64,000 nt of DNA from Loripinus fragilis (taxonomy: Eukaryota; Mollusca; Bivalvia; Lucinida; Lucinidae): contig OZ026531.1 of assembly GCA_964019695.1 (NCBI GenBank), positions 9,495,701 to 9,559,700 of the forward strand. The letters are read 5' to 3'. The position numbers were made by a program, and so were the translations under genes. The notes beneath the pieces are model-generated. The model was given only the letters and a program-made list of their open reading frames with translations. It had not been told where the DNA came from and did not search any database. Positions within the stretch are counted from its first letter, which is position 1; each line of letters starts with the position of its first letter. Shown one piece after another: positions 24,913 through 36,602 of the stretch.

Positions 24913-25424
24913 TTTACCATTCAGTACTACGCTAAATGTAACAACCCCTTTTAAGCAATTTTTTTTTTATTTTTGCTACAAACTTGCCTTGATCATTGCT
25001 TATTTATTCTAATTCCTACAACAGACGAGTTTTCTCACCCATTTATCAGTCATCGCATATAATAACGCAAAAATGGCTTCAATAAAAATGCGACCATGGC
25101 CAATATGACAACAAATTGGCAGTAAAACATTGACAACAGCAACAAAATTACGTGTTATATTTTATATATGAGCCGAATAAGATTTTGAAGCCAGTCATTA
25201 AGGTATACACACGATGAAAATGGGGCATAAAAATTTTTGAATGGGGAGCGCAGTGGCTAAGTTGTAGAGTGTTTGACTCAAGACCAAGAGGCAGCAGGTT
25301 TGAGCCTCATCGGCGACACTGTGTTGTGGTCCTTAAGTAAGACACATTTATCCTAGCTTAGTACTGGTTCGACCCAGAAAGACACATTCCTGTTTAACTG
25401 AAAGATTGTTGAGGGGATGTAATG

Positions 25425-28246
25425 TACGAAAGCCTTGAAGGTCCACTTTTAAAATAAGAAATATTTTTTGTCTCGTTATTACGAGAAAACTAACTCGTAA
25501 TAACGAGATAACTAACTCGTTATAACAAGAAAGTTAAGTCGTTATAACGCGAAAAAATGTACATCTCGTAATAACGAGATAACAAACTCATAATAACGAG
25601 ATAACTAACTCGTAATAACGTTATGATTATCTCGCAATAACGAGATAACTAACTCGTAATAACATGATAATAATTTCGTAATAACGAGATAACTAACTCG
25701 TAATGACGAGAAAACTGACTCGTAATAACGAGATAACTAACCCGTTATTACAAGATAACGATCTCGTTATTGAGAGATAACTAGCTCGTAATTACGAGAT
25801 TACTTCTTTGGCACCAGGTGTCCTGGAAGTCTGCAGAAAGTGTCAGAGACAGTAGCAGACCAGTTCACTGAACTCGAGAAGGTCCATAGAAGTCTAAACT
25901 GGTCTTAACGTGATTGACACATGGAAATCCTGGAAGTTTTTGACAGTACAAGAGTCCAAGAGTCTGCATTGTTCTTGTGAGGTCACTTGTTTGACACGAG
26001 GGATAGCTATAAGTATGTAACTGTGTCAGGGATATTCTTATTGATTTTGGGGGGTCCATAGAGGTCGAAACCAGTCTTTAGTTCTTTTGCACCAGGGGTC
26101 CAGGAAGTCAGAGACGGTGCTAGAGACAGTCGCAGACCAGTGCAATAAATTCGAGATGGTCCCTAGAAGTCTAAACTGGTCTTAACTTCTGACCCAGTCA
26201 CATACTAACAGGAAAGCTTAAATTAATTTTGACCAGTTTGGACCCTTCCAAGAGAAATGCATGGTGCTGGGATACTCTCTGGGACTGTCACAAACTTCCT
26301 GGATTAAAAATACCCTTCATATGTATTGTTGTGAGACAAGGATCGAAACCCCACCCAAGGACCAGAATAATTCGTACAAAACGAGGCTCTATCGAGTTTC
26401 TGGCCAAATTGTTCGGGTCCGAGGGCGAGATTTCCTTAAAACAATACATCATGGTGGATACAAATGTCTGTTGCATTATTGTCAATCCCCGGGGACGGGG
26501 CATCAAGCAGAAATTTTACCACAAATTTGGCCCCACAGTGAAGGGCTTTTAGGAGGGCTTTAAAAATTGAAAAATATAAAAGCCCATCTATTCCCCAGCC
26601 CCAAGGGGCGGGGGATAAAAATGACTTTTGCATGATTATTTGGATTTGAAACTGAAAGAAAACTATGTAAATAACTTGCTTCCCATTGTAATTGCATTTA
26701 AGTGACGTCAGGAATGTTATGACGTCATTCAACATTGTGAGAATGACGTATTTATACATAATATTTAGGCACAGCTTAAAATTGTTATAGGGAGCGCAGT
26801 GGCTCAGTGGTAGAGTGCTTGACCTCGAGACCGAGGGGCCGCGGTTTTGAGCCACATAGGCGTTAATGCGTTGTGGTCCTTGAGCAAGACACAAAAATTT
26901 ATCCTAGCTTAGTAGGCTACTGGTTCAACCCAGGAGGACCCGCCATTGTTTAACTGAAAGATTGTTGATGGGACATAAAGAATCAAATCAAACAGTTTTG
27001 CCTATAGAACATCTTGTCTTGAGTGATAAGTGGGTTATAATCCCCTCTGCATATCGGGTTAAGACCAGTTTAGACTTCTAGGGACCCTCTCGAGTTCATT
27101 GCACTGGTCTGTGACTGTCTCGAACATTGTTGCAGACTTCCAATATCCCTGGTGCCTCCAAAGTTAACTCGTAATTACCAGTTAGTTATCTCGCTATTAT
27201 GAGTTAGTTATCTCGTTATTACGAGTTAGTTATCTCGCTATAACGAGATAATTATCTCGTTATTACGAGATAATTATCGCGTTATTACGAGTTGGTTATC
27301 TCGTTATTACGAGTCAGTTATCGCATTATTACGAGATAATTATCTCGTTTATAAGAGAAAAATATCCCGTTATTACGAGATAGTTCTCACTTTATTAGTT
27401 AAGACTAATTTTGACACTATTGACCCCCCCAGTTCATTGGACTGGTCTGCGACTGTTTCTGACACAGTTGCAGACTCCCAGGAATCTCCATTGCAAAACA
27501 AGCTCAAACCAGTTTCGACCTCTATGACTGCTCACGTGTTAAATGCACCGATGTCCGACTTTCTGTGGCATCTTCTCTCAGACTTCCAGGAGTCCCTAGT
27601 GCCATTTGGGTAAGACCAGTTTAGACTTCTAGGGACCCCTATCTACTCCCAGATTTTCAGGATTCCCTGGTGCCAATCCGGCTAAAACCAATTTAAGATC
27701 TCTATTTAAAGCCTCTAGGGAAACACTCCAGTTCATGCACTGGTCTGCGACTGTCTCTGACACCGTCACAGACTTCCAGAATCTCCGATGCCAAAAACTC
27801 GACCTCTCTGGATTCCCCGAGTCACAAGCACTTGTATTCGAATGCCCCTGATGCCATTTCAGACTTCAAGGAATCCCTGGTGCCAAACAAGTTTAGACCA
27901 GCGTCGACCTCTATGGACCCCCTAAGCTCAATGCACCAGTCTGCGACTGTCTCTGGCGCCCTGCCAGACTTCCAGGAATCTCTCGTGCCAAGCAAGTAAT
28001 TTCGTAATAACGAGTTAGTTATATCGTTATTTCGAGTTAATTATCTCATTATAAAGAGTTAGTTTTCTTGTTATTACGAGTTAGCTTTCTCGTTATTTTA
28101 TCTCGTTATTACGACTTAACTTTCTCCTTATAACGAGTTAATCATCTCGTTATTACAAGTTAGTTATCTCAGTAGTACGATTTAGTTATCTCGTTATAAC
28201 GAGATATTTTTTTTCTTTTTTTAAGTGAACCTTCTAGGCTTTCGTA
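25425..28246. mobile_element. 2.8-kb foldback-type element
   Basis: The ends TACGAAAGCCT / AGGCTTTCGTA begin inverted arms of about 50 bp, continued by arrays of the palindromic unit CTCGTAATAACGAG (25470-25805; 27160-27400; 27995-28215), then by inverted copies of a ~110-bp block with CCTGGAAGTCTG and CAGACCAG. The arms read in the same order inward from each end, so the whole element can fold back. It has a 6-bp target duplication GTAATG (25419-25424, 28247-28252). The centre (26300-26780) is not repeated and has no recognised gene. Confidence 0.75.
26788..26990 (+). mobile_element. tRNA-derived SINE within the foldback element
   Basis: GGAGCGCAGTGGCTCAGTGG (A box) and GCGGTTTTGAGCC (B box, slightly altered), a central TCCTTGAGCAAGACAC domain, and the terminal AATCAAATCAAAC. 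Full length, about 200 bp. No clear target duplication was found. Confidence 0.8.
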
Positions 28247-28592
28247 GTAATGAATCAAATCAAACAAACAAACAAAATATTTTTGAATGTTTGTGATTTT
28301 CAGTATAGAGGATTAAAACCTTTTGGAACTATACTGTACTTTAACCGTTGAAGTTGAAGCGTGGCGTAAATTAAACATCCATTATGATTGCAGATATCTG
28401 GAGCTATTGAATGTATGTTTATCATATGACGTCGCGTCTGGGAGTGAAATAACGCCATGCAATAAAATCTTTAAACCACTAGTGGTTTATCGATTTACGA
28501 GGAACGTTATTACGTCCATAACAACGTTGCGTACATGATGACAAAATCATAACGTTTTTACGCCAGAAATGAGATTTCAAAGTATTTGTCAT

Positions 28593-28752
28593 ATGATAAA
28601 TAGAATCTAACATTCGTGCTCTTGTATTTTTGAATTTATTAAACTCGTTGCGAAAAAGAGATAAAATTCTCGGCAAGCCTCGCATTTTATCTCTTTTCCC
28701 CAACTCGTTTAATAAATTCAATAAAACATGAGCACTCATGTAAGATCCTCTA
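28593..28752. repeat. Long hairpin element, stem type D
   Basis: Arms with GTGCTCTTGTATTTTTGAAT, TTTATTAAACTCGTT, AAGAGATAAAAT and their inverses; the apical CTCGGCAAGCCTCG (28669-28682) is the reverse complement of the loop in types A-C, with one change. A diverged copy is at 2972-3142. Confidence 0.7.
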
Positions 28753-28883
28753 TGTATTGAATACTGGAGATAAAAGAGAAACTAAATATCTTTCAATTGT
28801 TTTTCTGAGTATAGGAAAGCAATCAAATCAAATTATGTTGCTTGGATGAGACACAGAAAACTGATCTACACTTACAGACTGAG

Positions 28884-29116
28884 CAGTGGCGGATCCAGAG
28901 GGAGTTCAGGGGTTGCCCTAGCCCCCTCGCCATCCCCCGTTTTTAAATATCCTATGAAAAAGAAATAATTTGGTATATGAAATAATTTGGTCTCAGTGAG
29001 ACCAAATTATTTCATTTTCATAGGATATTTATGAAAAAATAAATAAAATCAGCAAAGCGAACCCCACATCTTAATACATATGAACCCCCTTTCCAGATAT
29101 CCAGGATCCGCCCCTG
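28884..29116. mobile_element. hAT-like MITE with internal hairpin
   Basis: Ends CAGTGGCGGATCCAG and GGATCCGCCCCTG. The interior carries an inverted pair around GGTCTCAGTGAGACC. Same family as 21663-21998. Confidence 0.6.
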
Positions 29117-29289
29117 GTGAGTCAGAGCTAAATTAAACCTCTAATTGAGCCACAGTGCCATAAGCCAAAAAAGACAATTATCAGGCATCATCACACCGAT
29201 AGAAGTTTCATGTCCGCATTCAGCCTGAGGCCTGGCAAAAATATTGCCATTGTCATTCTTAGTGCAAAATGCATGATTAACAATTTTAC

Positions 29290-29412
29290 CTTGAAACCGC
29301 CTTGAATGCAACCCATAAAGACGCCAGACTCAGCCAACGAAGGATAATACATTCCCCCAATAAAAGTTGCTATGGGTGTGTACGTTGGAATCTCACTACA
29401 GTGTTGCATGAC
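29290..29412 (-). CDS. Exon 7, core of the C-terminal domain
   Basis: 123-bp phase 0-0 exon, 41 residues. The acceptor is TTTGTAG and the donor is AAG|GTAAAA. It contains IPTYTPIATFIGGMYY, close to the GTAIATFxNGxY signature of the BPSL0067 family. The family's NHAAI, which carries the catalytic His, is ESGVF here, so the enzyme residues seem lost. It lies 531 bp from exon 6. The strong amino-acid pattern together with both splice sites makes this one of the best-supported exons. Confidence 0.62.
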
Positions 29413-29943
29413 CTACAAATATATAACGAGTACAAGAATGCATCATGAGTGCATAGATTTAAATAAACAAAAGTTTTGAGTGTAAATATGAGTGTAAAAT
29501 GATTTGTAAATATTTTATTTCGTTAGTTTGATCATATGGTTTGGGTGCTCAAAAGAACCGTCTCATTGCGATAGGGCAATTATTTACTTTGGTTTACTGG
29601 TCATTAAACTATACATGTATATGCTACTGAATCAGCAAGTACAGTTGGCGATCAAAATAAATTCTCATTCAAAAAAAAGGAGCATTATTATCAAGGAAAA
29701 TAGGAAATGCAAGGACAGACAGTCTATATGTTTTGGTTAAATATGCACAGCATCTCAAGACGTTATTTCAGCAAAACATTTACGGAAAAGCCCGCCTTAT
29801 TGCTAGAAACCATTTCATTTAGGGTGGTATATCATGAGGTATACAATTGGAAATTTAGTTAAATTACCGCCACGCTAATGACTTCCCGTACCACTAAAAA
29901 AAAAATTATGTATCTATGAAATATCCCAAAATTGTATACAAAC

Positions 29944-30116
29944 CTTGACACCTTGTTTCCACTGACTTGGCGCTGGCGTATTACAGTTTATGAGCACAAA
30001 AGCCTCGTCTGAGCCATTCTTGTTTCCAGCACTACAGTTGACGGCTTTCTGTTCTGTCACGTGGTACTGGAGAGCAATGCCTTCCACAGTGCTCAGTTTA
30101 CCGCATTGGTACTTTG
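29944..30116 (-). CDS. Exon 6, start of C-terminal amidase-like domain
   Basis: 173-bp exon, phase 1 in and phase 0 out. The acceptor is CTAGTTTCAG and the donor is AAG|GTTTGT. It encodes 57 residues plus a split Ala codon, with four Cys, an NCS glycosylation sequon, and a segment ending SQWKQGVK. The arrangement (an E-A-F-V-L-I-N stretch, then about 10 residues, then SQWKQG) resembles the ECVALV...SxWrxG region of bacterial BPSL0067-family amidase-like proteins, but the position of the catalytic Cys is Ala here. The family match is from memory and needs a profile search. A non-catalytic, secreted binding role is inference. Confidence 0.6.
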
Positions 30117-30479
30117 CTGAAACTAGAATTCCAAGAATCCGATGTGTCAAATGGCATAAGAGAAGTCAAACAAGGCACATTTGTCGAATTTATATCCCTG
30201 GCGAAGGATTTGTTTAGACAAACTTTTAAATCACAAAACAAAAATCCCATTTCTCCAACCCCTATGTTCACCTTGGATATCTTACATATAAAAGTTAAAT
30301 ACCTATCAACTTTACTGAACCACACTTCTAACGTAGAATCAAACAGAACCTTTAATATAACATATATTGTTTCATCCATTGTAACGCAATTTTATCAAAA
30401 ATTAAAACACTTATTTTTGAAAATGAGAGTCGAACTTCATCCGTCAATCATTCCCTTTTAACCATAACCTATTTGGGTG

Positions 30480-31370
30480 AATGTCAGTCATAACCCCTGA
30501 CCGGTTAAATGATTTCAGCAAGAACTCAGATATTAATTAAAGTTACATTCCTGAAACATTTTGCGTTGGAAGTGTGGGTCAGTATATTTGATACCATGTT
30601 GCTGCATTTGTGATTCTCTTTAATTTGATATACAACATGACCATGTTCTGAAAAAAGTGAACTTTGGCCTTTTGACCCCACCTCTAAGTTCACCCAGGGG
30701 ATAAGACAGGCCTTGGATCGAAAATCACGTTTGATATGTTTCATATTTATTGTCCCTCTGTCTGTATGTGAAATTTTAGTAAAAAACATTGGCGACTTAC
30801 TGAGTTATTGAGAAATTAAAATATTTGACGTTTGACCCCACCTAAGGGGTCAGTGGGATGGGGTAAAATTTTAATCACTGTCATGCTTATCTTCAGGCAC
30901 TGTGTAATCATGGCCTATAGTGAGAAATTGTACGATATAATAGTTTTTGTTAAATGTGAAGTTTATTCCACAAAAAAGCCAGTATAGTTTTTGCATTAGC
31001 CTGAGCCTAAGTAAAAAAAGGCCATAACTCAGTCAAAATATTTCAAAAGACCTCCAAATTCAAAATTAATCTGTATTGAATAATGCTTTTCCCTTCTGTA
31101 AAATTTGAAAGAAATTGTTGCATCCCTTCAAAAGTTATTGATCCGGAACCACAAATTGATAATTTAGCCAAAATCTAAGTAAAATAGGGCCATAACTCAG
31201 TTCAAATTTTGTGGATTACCCCCTTATCGAACTTGAACTGTATTTTATGATGATTGACCCTTCTGTAAATTTAGAATGAAATTGATGCATCCCTTTGGAA
31301 GGCAAAAGTGTGACACCGCGGACAATGACGACGACGCCGGAGTCATGATCCCTATGTGTCATCTTTGTTT
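30480..31370. repeat. Dispersed repeat block with GCCATAACTCAG units
   Basis: TTTGACCCCACCT occurs at about 30669 and 30832. GGCCATAACTCAGT occurs at about 31020 and 31190 with similar following sequence. It ends in GACGACGACGCCGG and GATCCCTATGTGTC, ends frequent in bivalve dispersed repeats. No gene seen. Confidence 0.55.
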
Positions 31371-31384
31371 CATATGCGACACAA

Positions 31385-31846
31385 AAAGAGGTTATTTGAT
31401 TTTGAAATTGTCAATTTTCCATTTTTAGATGCTGATGTTCCTTGCTCTTCATCCTATGGAGTATTTATCTCTCAACTCATTCGTTTTGCTAGAGCATATA
31501 GCTATATTACTGACTTCAACATTCGCAATAATTTGTTAACTCAGAAACTTCTTAAACAAGGCTATCGGTATCATAAACTTCGCAAACCTTTTTCTAAATT
31601 TTATAGACGATACTATTATTTAATATCTAAATTCCAAGTTGGATTTAAATCATCCATGTGCCAAGGACTTTCAGAACCTGAATTCTATGGTAATTTGGTG
31701 TATAAATTGAAGAAGATTGTTGGCTCTAATAATCTTTCAGCGCAGTTAATTAAAATAATTTCCCATTATAAAATCATTGGCTATAACATTAATGTATTAC
31801 AACAGACTGCATGCTTGGTGGTCAACCCAATCACGGTTGAAAACTA
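31385..31846 (+). mobile_element. PLE copy C: RT C-terminal fragment with open frame
   Basis: 5'-truncated PLE carrying about 150 codons of uninterrupted RT thumb/C-terminal sequence (FEIVNFPFLD ... CLVVNPITVEN). It is close to copy A and has no internal stop, so it is one of the younger copies. It has no start codon of its own family and lacks the 3' tail. It ends abruptly where copy B begins in the opposite orientation. Confidence 0.8.
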
Positions 31847-34800
31847 GGCATGCAGACAGTCGCATGATATCCAAGTTATATCCAACCCTTATATAACGTT
31901 TTACTATCTTTTTGAATTGATCACTAAAATTAGGTTTTCCAAATATTCGTTTGAATTTATAAACTAAATCACCATAAAATATAGATTCTGATATACCTTG
32001 TTGCAGATGAGTTTTTAACCCAATTCTGTATTTAACAACTAACTCTGAGTGTCTGTGGTAGAATTTAGAAAACGCTTTTTGAATTTTATGATATCTATAA
32101 CCTTGTTTTAATAGATTAGCAGTTAAAAATAAGTTTCTGTTGTTGAAGTCATTAACATAAGAACACACTTTAGCAAAACCGGTAAGCTGAGAAATATATA
32201 CACCATAGGAAGGAGAGCGAGGAACATCTCCATCAAGAAATGGGAAATTTACTATTTCAAAATTAAAATCATCCCGTTTATCATAAATTTTTGAAGAAAC
32301 TATGCCATTTGCTATTGACAAGCTCAAGTCCAAAAACGGAGATTCAGTATCAGAAGAATTTGCCTTATTTAACTGAAGTTCAGTGGGATATATCTGACCA
32401 ACCATTTGTTCAAAATAAGGATTATCAATATTCAGTAAGTCATCTAAATATCTGGAGGTTGAGTTTAAAGCTTCAATGATATCAGTTTGATTATTATCTG
32501 ACAGAGACAACATAAAGTCTCTCTCGTAACAGAACAAAAACAAATCTGCAACAAGAGGAGCACAATTAGTACCCATTGTAATACCTACAATTTGTCTATA
32601 TAGTTTTGAGCCAAATCGTATAAATATATTGTCCAAAAGATAATGGAGCGCATCACACATTTTTCTGACATGACCACAATTTATATCATTTAGGTTGTTC
32701 AGAAGTAAAAAAAGGCATTTTTATCATTACAAGCCAAATAAAGTTAGCCCTCTCTGTTAAATGTTGTTCAATTAATTCTGTTAGTTTTTCTTTGATTAGA
32801 TTATGAGGCAATGTAGTATAGAGAGTAAAGAAATCATATGTAGACAAACCAGATGCTAGAAAACCTCTAGACTTCAATTTATTAAGAATTTCACCTAAAT
32901 TTTTAATAGACACAAAAAAATTTTTAACATTTTTTTCATGAACTGCTGTGCAATATTTAATGACATGGGTTTTAATCGCTGTGAGGCAAGAAGTCAAAAG
33001 AAAAGACAACTCAGTAGTTGTACATGCACTAGAATTAGCAATGAAACGTGCCTTAAAGGGCCGTTTATGAAGAATAGGTAACCAGTATAACGTAGGAAGC
33101 TTGCTATGGTCCTCATCAACAAACAACCAAAACTTAGCTGCCATATGGCATCGATGCCTATCAAGGATAGACGTCTCATCAAGCATGTTATGCTCATATG
33201 TTTTTGCAGTGGTAAGTTCTTGTTTAAGGGTGTTAATATAGTATTTTTTCAAACAACCACATCATTGTTAGCAGCCTTATCTATGGGGGCCAAAACAAAC
33301 CTCCTATGGAATTCCTTGATCCCTTCCTTCAAGTGTATAAAAGTTAAATTAGGTTTAGGTGGTAGAAGATCTAAATTGGTGCAATAAAATGAAATTCTAC
33401 CATAAATAATTTTAAAAATATTTAGTTTCCAAATATTTAAGGCATTAGACTCAACATGCTCTCGTTAACACCAGCAATTACAAAATTCTTGTGAGGCTCC
33501 TGCAATTTCACGACATGATTTGAAGTATATTGGCACAGGAAACCTATATTTAGGTCCCTTACATATGATAGACCGAATTCTTGAATCAGTTATGATTTTT
33601 AAATACCCTGTGACTATATGACCAGTGGGTTGATAGCAATACTTTAGAGTCTTTACAATCTCAAGAGTCAGGAATAGAATTTTCAATATCAAGTTCTGTT
33701 ACTAATTTGTTATAGTTAAAATCAGTACTACCAATAGGTTTATTATGCTTATAACAAATGGTAGGGGATTTCTTATTTTCAAAATAAGTAGGAATAGAAG
33801 AGATAACATATTTATCTATAAATATACTGGGTAAATTAATGAATTCAAAGCCCTTGTTGACAGATTGAATTTTGATAAAATGCCTCATATGATTAATTTT
33901 GGAGTCTATATATGGCTGAAGAGCATGTTGAGTGTAACACCGAGTAAGAATTGCTGCATCATAAAGACGATGAGCTCTATCCTAGAATTTATTAGCCTCA
34001 GTATCCAAATTACGAAGTGAAGATATAGAAAGAGTTACTAAACACGAAAGGGCCATATGTTGGCCAGAATGTTCTTAATACTTAATTCTGAAAGAGTCAA
34101 AACATGTTTATTTTTGCGTTTTAAATTTCCATTTTTGCGTTTACCATGAGATGTGTTGTTGCGTTTACGGATATCTAAATGATAAAAACATCTCAATCAG
34201 GTAATCTAGAAATGTTACCCTCATGGTAAATATTATCATTAAAACCAAGTGGATGTGGTGTTTGTAATAATTTTATCCACTTTATATCTAGTTTATGCCT
34301 AGGAATATTTCTATAACTTTTAGTGGAATTATCACCATATATTATCTTTTCAACAGGCTGAATAGAAATACTGCTAGTAGAGTGATTAGTTTGTTTGAAA
34401 TGCCTTTAAAGAAAATTATCAATTTTGCGAGGTTTTTTTGTTCGACGATAGTGCTCAGAAAATCTAGTTTTTAGAAATCTATAAGTTTGGCCAACATATT
34501 GCATGCCACAATCTTTCTCTTCTCAAGATAAAACCTAAATAACATCAGTTGATCTTCAATCAATATCAGAATTAGTAATTACAGAAAATGGCCTACCATT
34601 AACGTTAGATTTGATAGTTGATTTACAACATAAATGTTTGCAGCAGCTACACCTCTTAGCATTGCACTTAGAAATAGAGGGATACACTACACTTCTTCTA
34701 TACTTACTCCTTGAGTTCCTAAGTACAGGTGACTTAAGAGGAGAAAGACGAACTTTAAGTGGTTTCTAATAAGGGCAGAGTCAGAAACTCCATGTAAATT

Positions 34801-35105
34801 AATTTTAGTGGCCAAATAAAGTTTCAGAGGTGAAACGTAAACAGATGGTAACATAGAATTATATCTACTGGTGGACTGGGGAATCTGTATAGAAGAAGCA
34901 GAATGTAACCGAAGAGGAGAAAGTAAAATTTTGACTGTTTTAGGCTATTCATATTTGAGTTTTAAGTTTATACCATACATTGAAAAGCAGCATTCATTTC
35001 GGTTATTTATAGCAATATCCAGCTGCTGCATATGAGAAATAGCTTAGGCTCCCAACGTATAACTAAGTCTAATAAAAGTACAAAGAAACATAGAGAAAGC
35101 AATAG
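31847..35105 (-). mobile_element. PLE copy B: near-full-length, N-terminal GIY-YIG nuclease plus RT
   Basis: Coding order on the minus strand: possible start ATG 35089-35091; N-terminal region; Cys cluster CNAKRCSCCKHLCC (about 34625-34666); GIY-YIG nuclease (about 34180-34580) with VI(Y)VLS, then a DC pair, YVGQT at 34484-34498, RFSEHYRR, a later TNHS and the metal-binding E in QPVEK; linker with an (X)DC motif at 33655-33663; RT with PTLYWLPILHKRPFKARF, MGTNCAP at 32556-32576 and YLDD at 32439-32450. The nuclease before RT is the permuted order of Naiad/Chlamys-type PLEs (canonical PLEs have it after RT). It is broken by TAA/TAG stops and several frameshifts, and lacks its 3' tail. TGA codons at 34556-34558, 34523-34525 and 33661-33663 sit at expected cysteines. 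Confidence 0.8.
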
Positions 35106-35239
35106 TTATTAACGAGATAGGAATGCTGGTCTACACTGCTCCTCAAATGAGGTATTAAAGTGATACCAATAGGGAAGTTAATGCAATGAATGATTGTCAA
35201 GTGTAAATCCTGACAATAGTAATAATAACAACATTAAAT

Positions 35240-36602
35240 GCAAGTATAGGAAACTTTTAACAGTAACCACGCAGCACAAACCGATTATATATACTTGCAA
35301 TGTATTTTTTACTAATAAATTTATTTTTAAGTAGTGACATAAAGTTCTGTATACTCAAGGTATTTCTTGTTAACTTGTTCTTATATATATAATATTTTGC
35401 TAGACAAAGGATATAATTTTCTAAGCTTTTGGGTTTTTGTGATGAAAATATAAGTGACTTTTCTTCTAAGTGCAAAATTATATTGCAGTTGTTGCTTATA
35501 CCTATCCTGGAGACTGCTCCAGAAGTCTTTAACTTTTGTACAATTTAAAAAAACAAGTGCTCTATAGTTTCCCTATGTTCATTACAGTACGAACATCAAT
35601 TATTATTTATCTTCTTGATTTTGAATAAAAAGGAGTTTGTTACTAAAATTTCATTGTTAATCTTATATTGAAAATCAGCTAGTTTTACTTCCTTAATGCC
35701 TTTAATTGAATAATTGTACAACTTCCATTCTTTATCGTTTATGTTTCAAAATTGGTTTCCCCATCTATTTGTTACATTTATTTCGTCATCATGCGCTAAT
35801 ATGCCATAGAATCTTCTACTTCTTTTTTTTTGTCTTTTAATAAGTATGCCACAAATGCATTGCAAGTAACATTATACCTATTTCGGTATATTAATACTCT
35901 GTTTTCATTTATTATATTTTTCCACTGATTTGGTATTTTGTGTAAAATGTTTTCATAATTTAAAAAGTACCCCTTACTCCATATATCTCTTTTAATGCAT
36001 CAAAAGTGTAGAAATTACCTTTGTTATCTAAAATATCCCCTCTGGTTTTTATTCCTTTACTATCCCAGTTTTCACATACAAGTTGTTTCCATTTCTTAGG
36101 TGTGTGTTAAACCATAATGGTGAACTGAGGACAGATTTAAACTCTTCCGATTTTACTTCTCTACAGAAGTCTGCCCAGCTAACCAAAACATCTTTCCAAA
36201 ATGGGTTTCTTATATTTATTACTAAGCTCCTTGCATATTCTCCTCCTAGTGATAAAACTTTATCAAAATCAATTGGGTTGAGAATATGCTAAGTTGTAGT
36301 ATTTGCTTGTTGGATTAGTCTCCTCAACCAAGATATTTTTAAAGCCTTAATGAAAGAATATACATGGGGCATTCTTAATCCACCAGAAAAAAAATTAATA
36401 GCAACTTTCCTAGTTATTCTATCAGGGCCTGCATTCCATTAAAATTTGAAAAAAAATAACTTCTAGTTTCTAGCTTTGCAGGCGGATTCAGTAATGACAG
36501 AAACAATAATACAAACTTTGATAATGCCAGTGACTTTATGATAGTTATACGTCCAAAAAGAGTAAGTTTTCGTTTTGACCATGCTTTAAAAGTAAGTAAG
36601 TG
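35240..36602 (-). pseudogene. LINE ORF2 3' part: thumb and C-terminal zinc-knuckle
   Basis: Continues with KAWSKRKLTLFGRITIIKSL, then a GGLRMPHVYSFIKALK-like region, and near 35545-35605 a CSYCNEHRETIEHLF motif (the C-x2-C...H...C knuckle typical of LINE ORF2 C-termini). The end is near VLRGYC and TAA, about 35255-35257. It contains stops and frameshifts. The non-coding 3' end lies between 35105 and 35240, where the exact border with PLE copy B is unclear. Confidence 0.75.

Larger units (their letters stand above)
25244..28278 (+). mobile_element. tRNA-derived SINE split by a foldback element
   Basis: The 5' part 25244-25424 has A-box-like (GCAGTGGCTAAG) and B-box (GGTTTGAGCC) sequences; the 3' end 28247-28278 is AATCAAATCAAACAAAC. 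The outer SINE duplication ATTTTTGAATG is at 25233-25243 and 28279-28289. Between the parts lies the 25425-28246 element with its own duplication. This gives a clean relative age: SINE first, foldback second. Confidence 0.8.

Noticed and set aside
26436..26894. 152-codon open stretch on the minus strand
   Set aside because: It runs through the SINE at 26788-26990 and the middle of the foldback element. No motif, and composition like the surroundings.
31797..32660. 287-codon frame taken as one intact RT protein
   Set aside because: Its last ~15 codons read through the junction into copy C on the opposite strand, and upstream there is a frameshift before it. It is only the middle of a broken RT.
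34556..34558. This TGA read as Trp through an altered genetic code
   Set aside because: Nuclear code changes of TGA are not expected in molluscs. The host exons use TGA as a stop (22095-22097), and the aligned residue in relatives is Cys.
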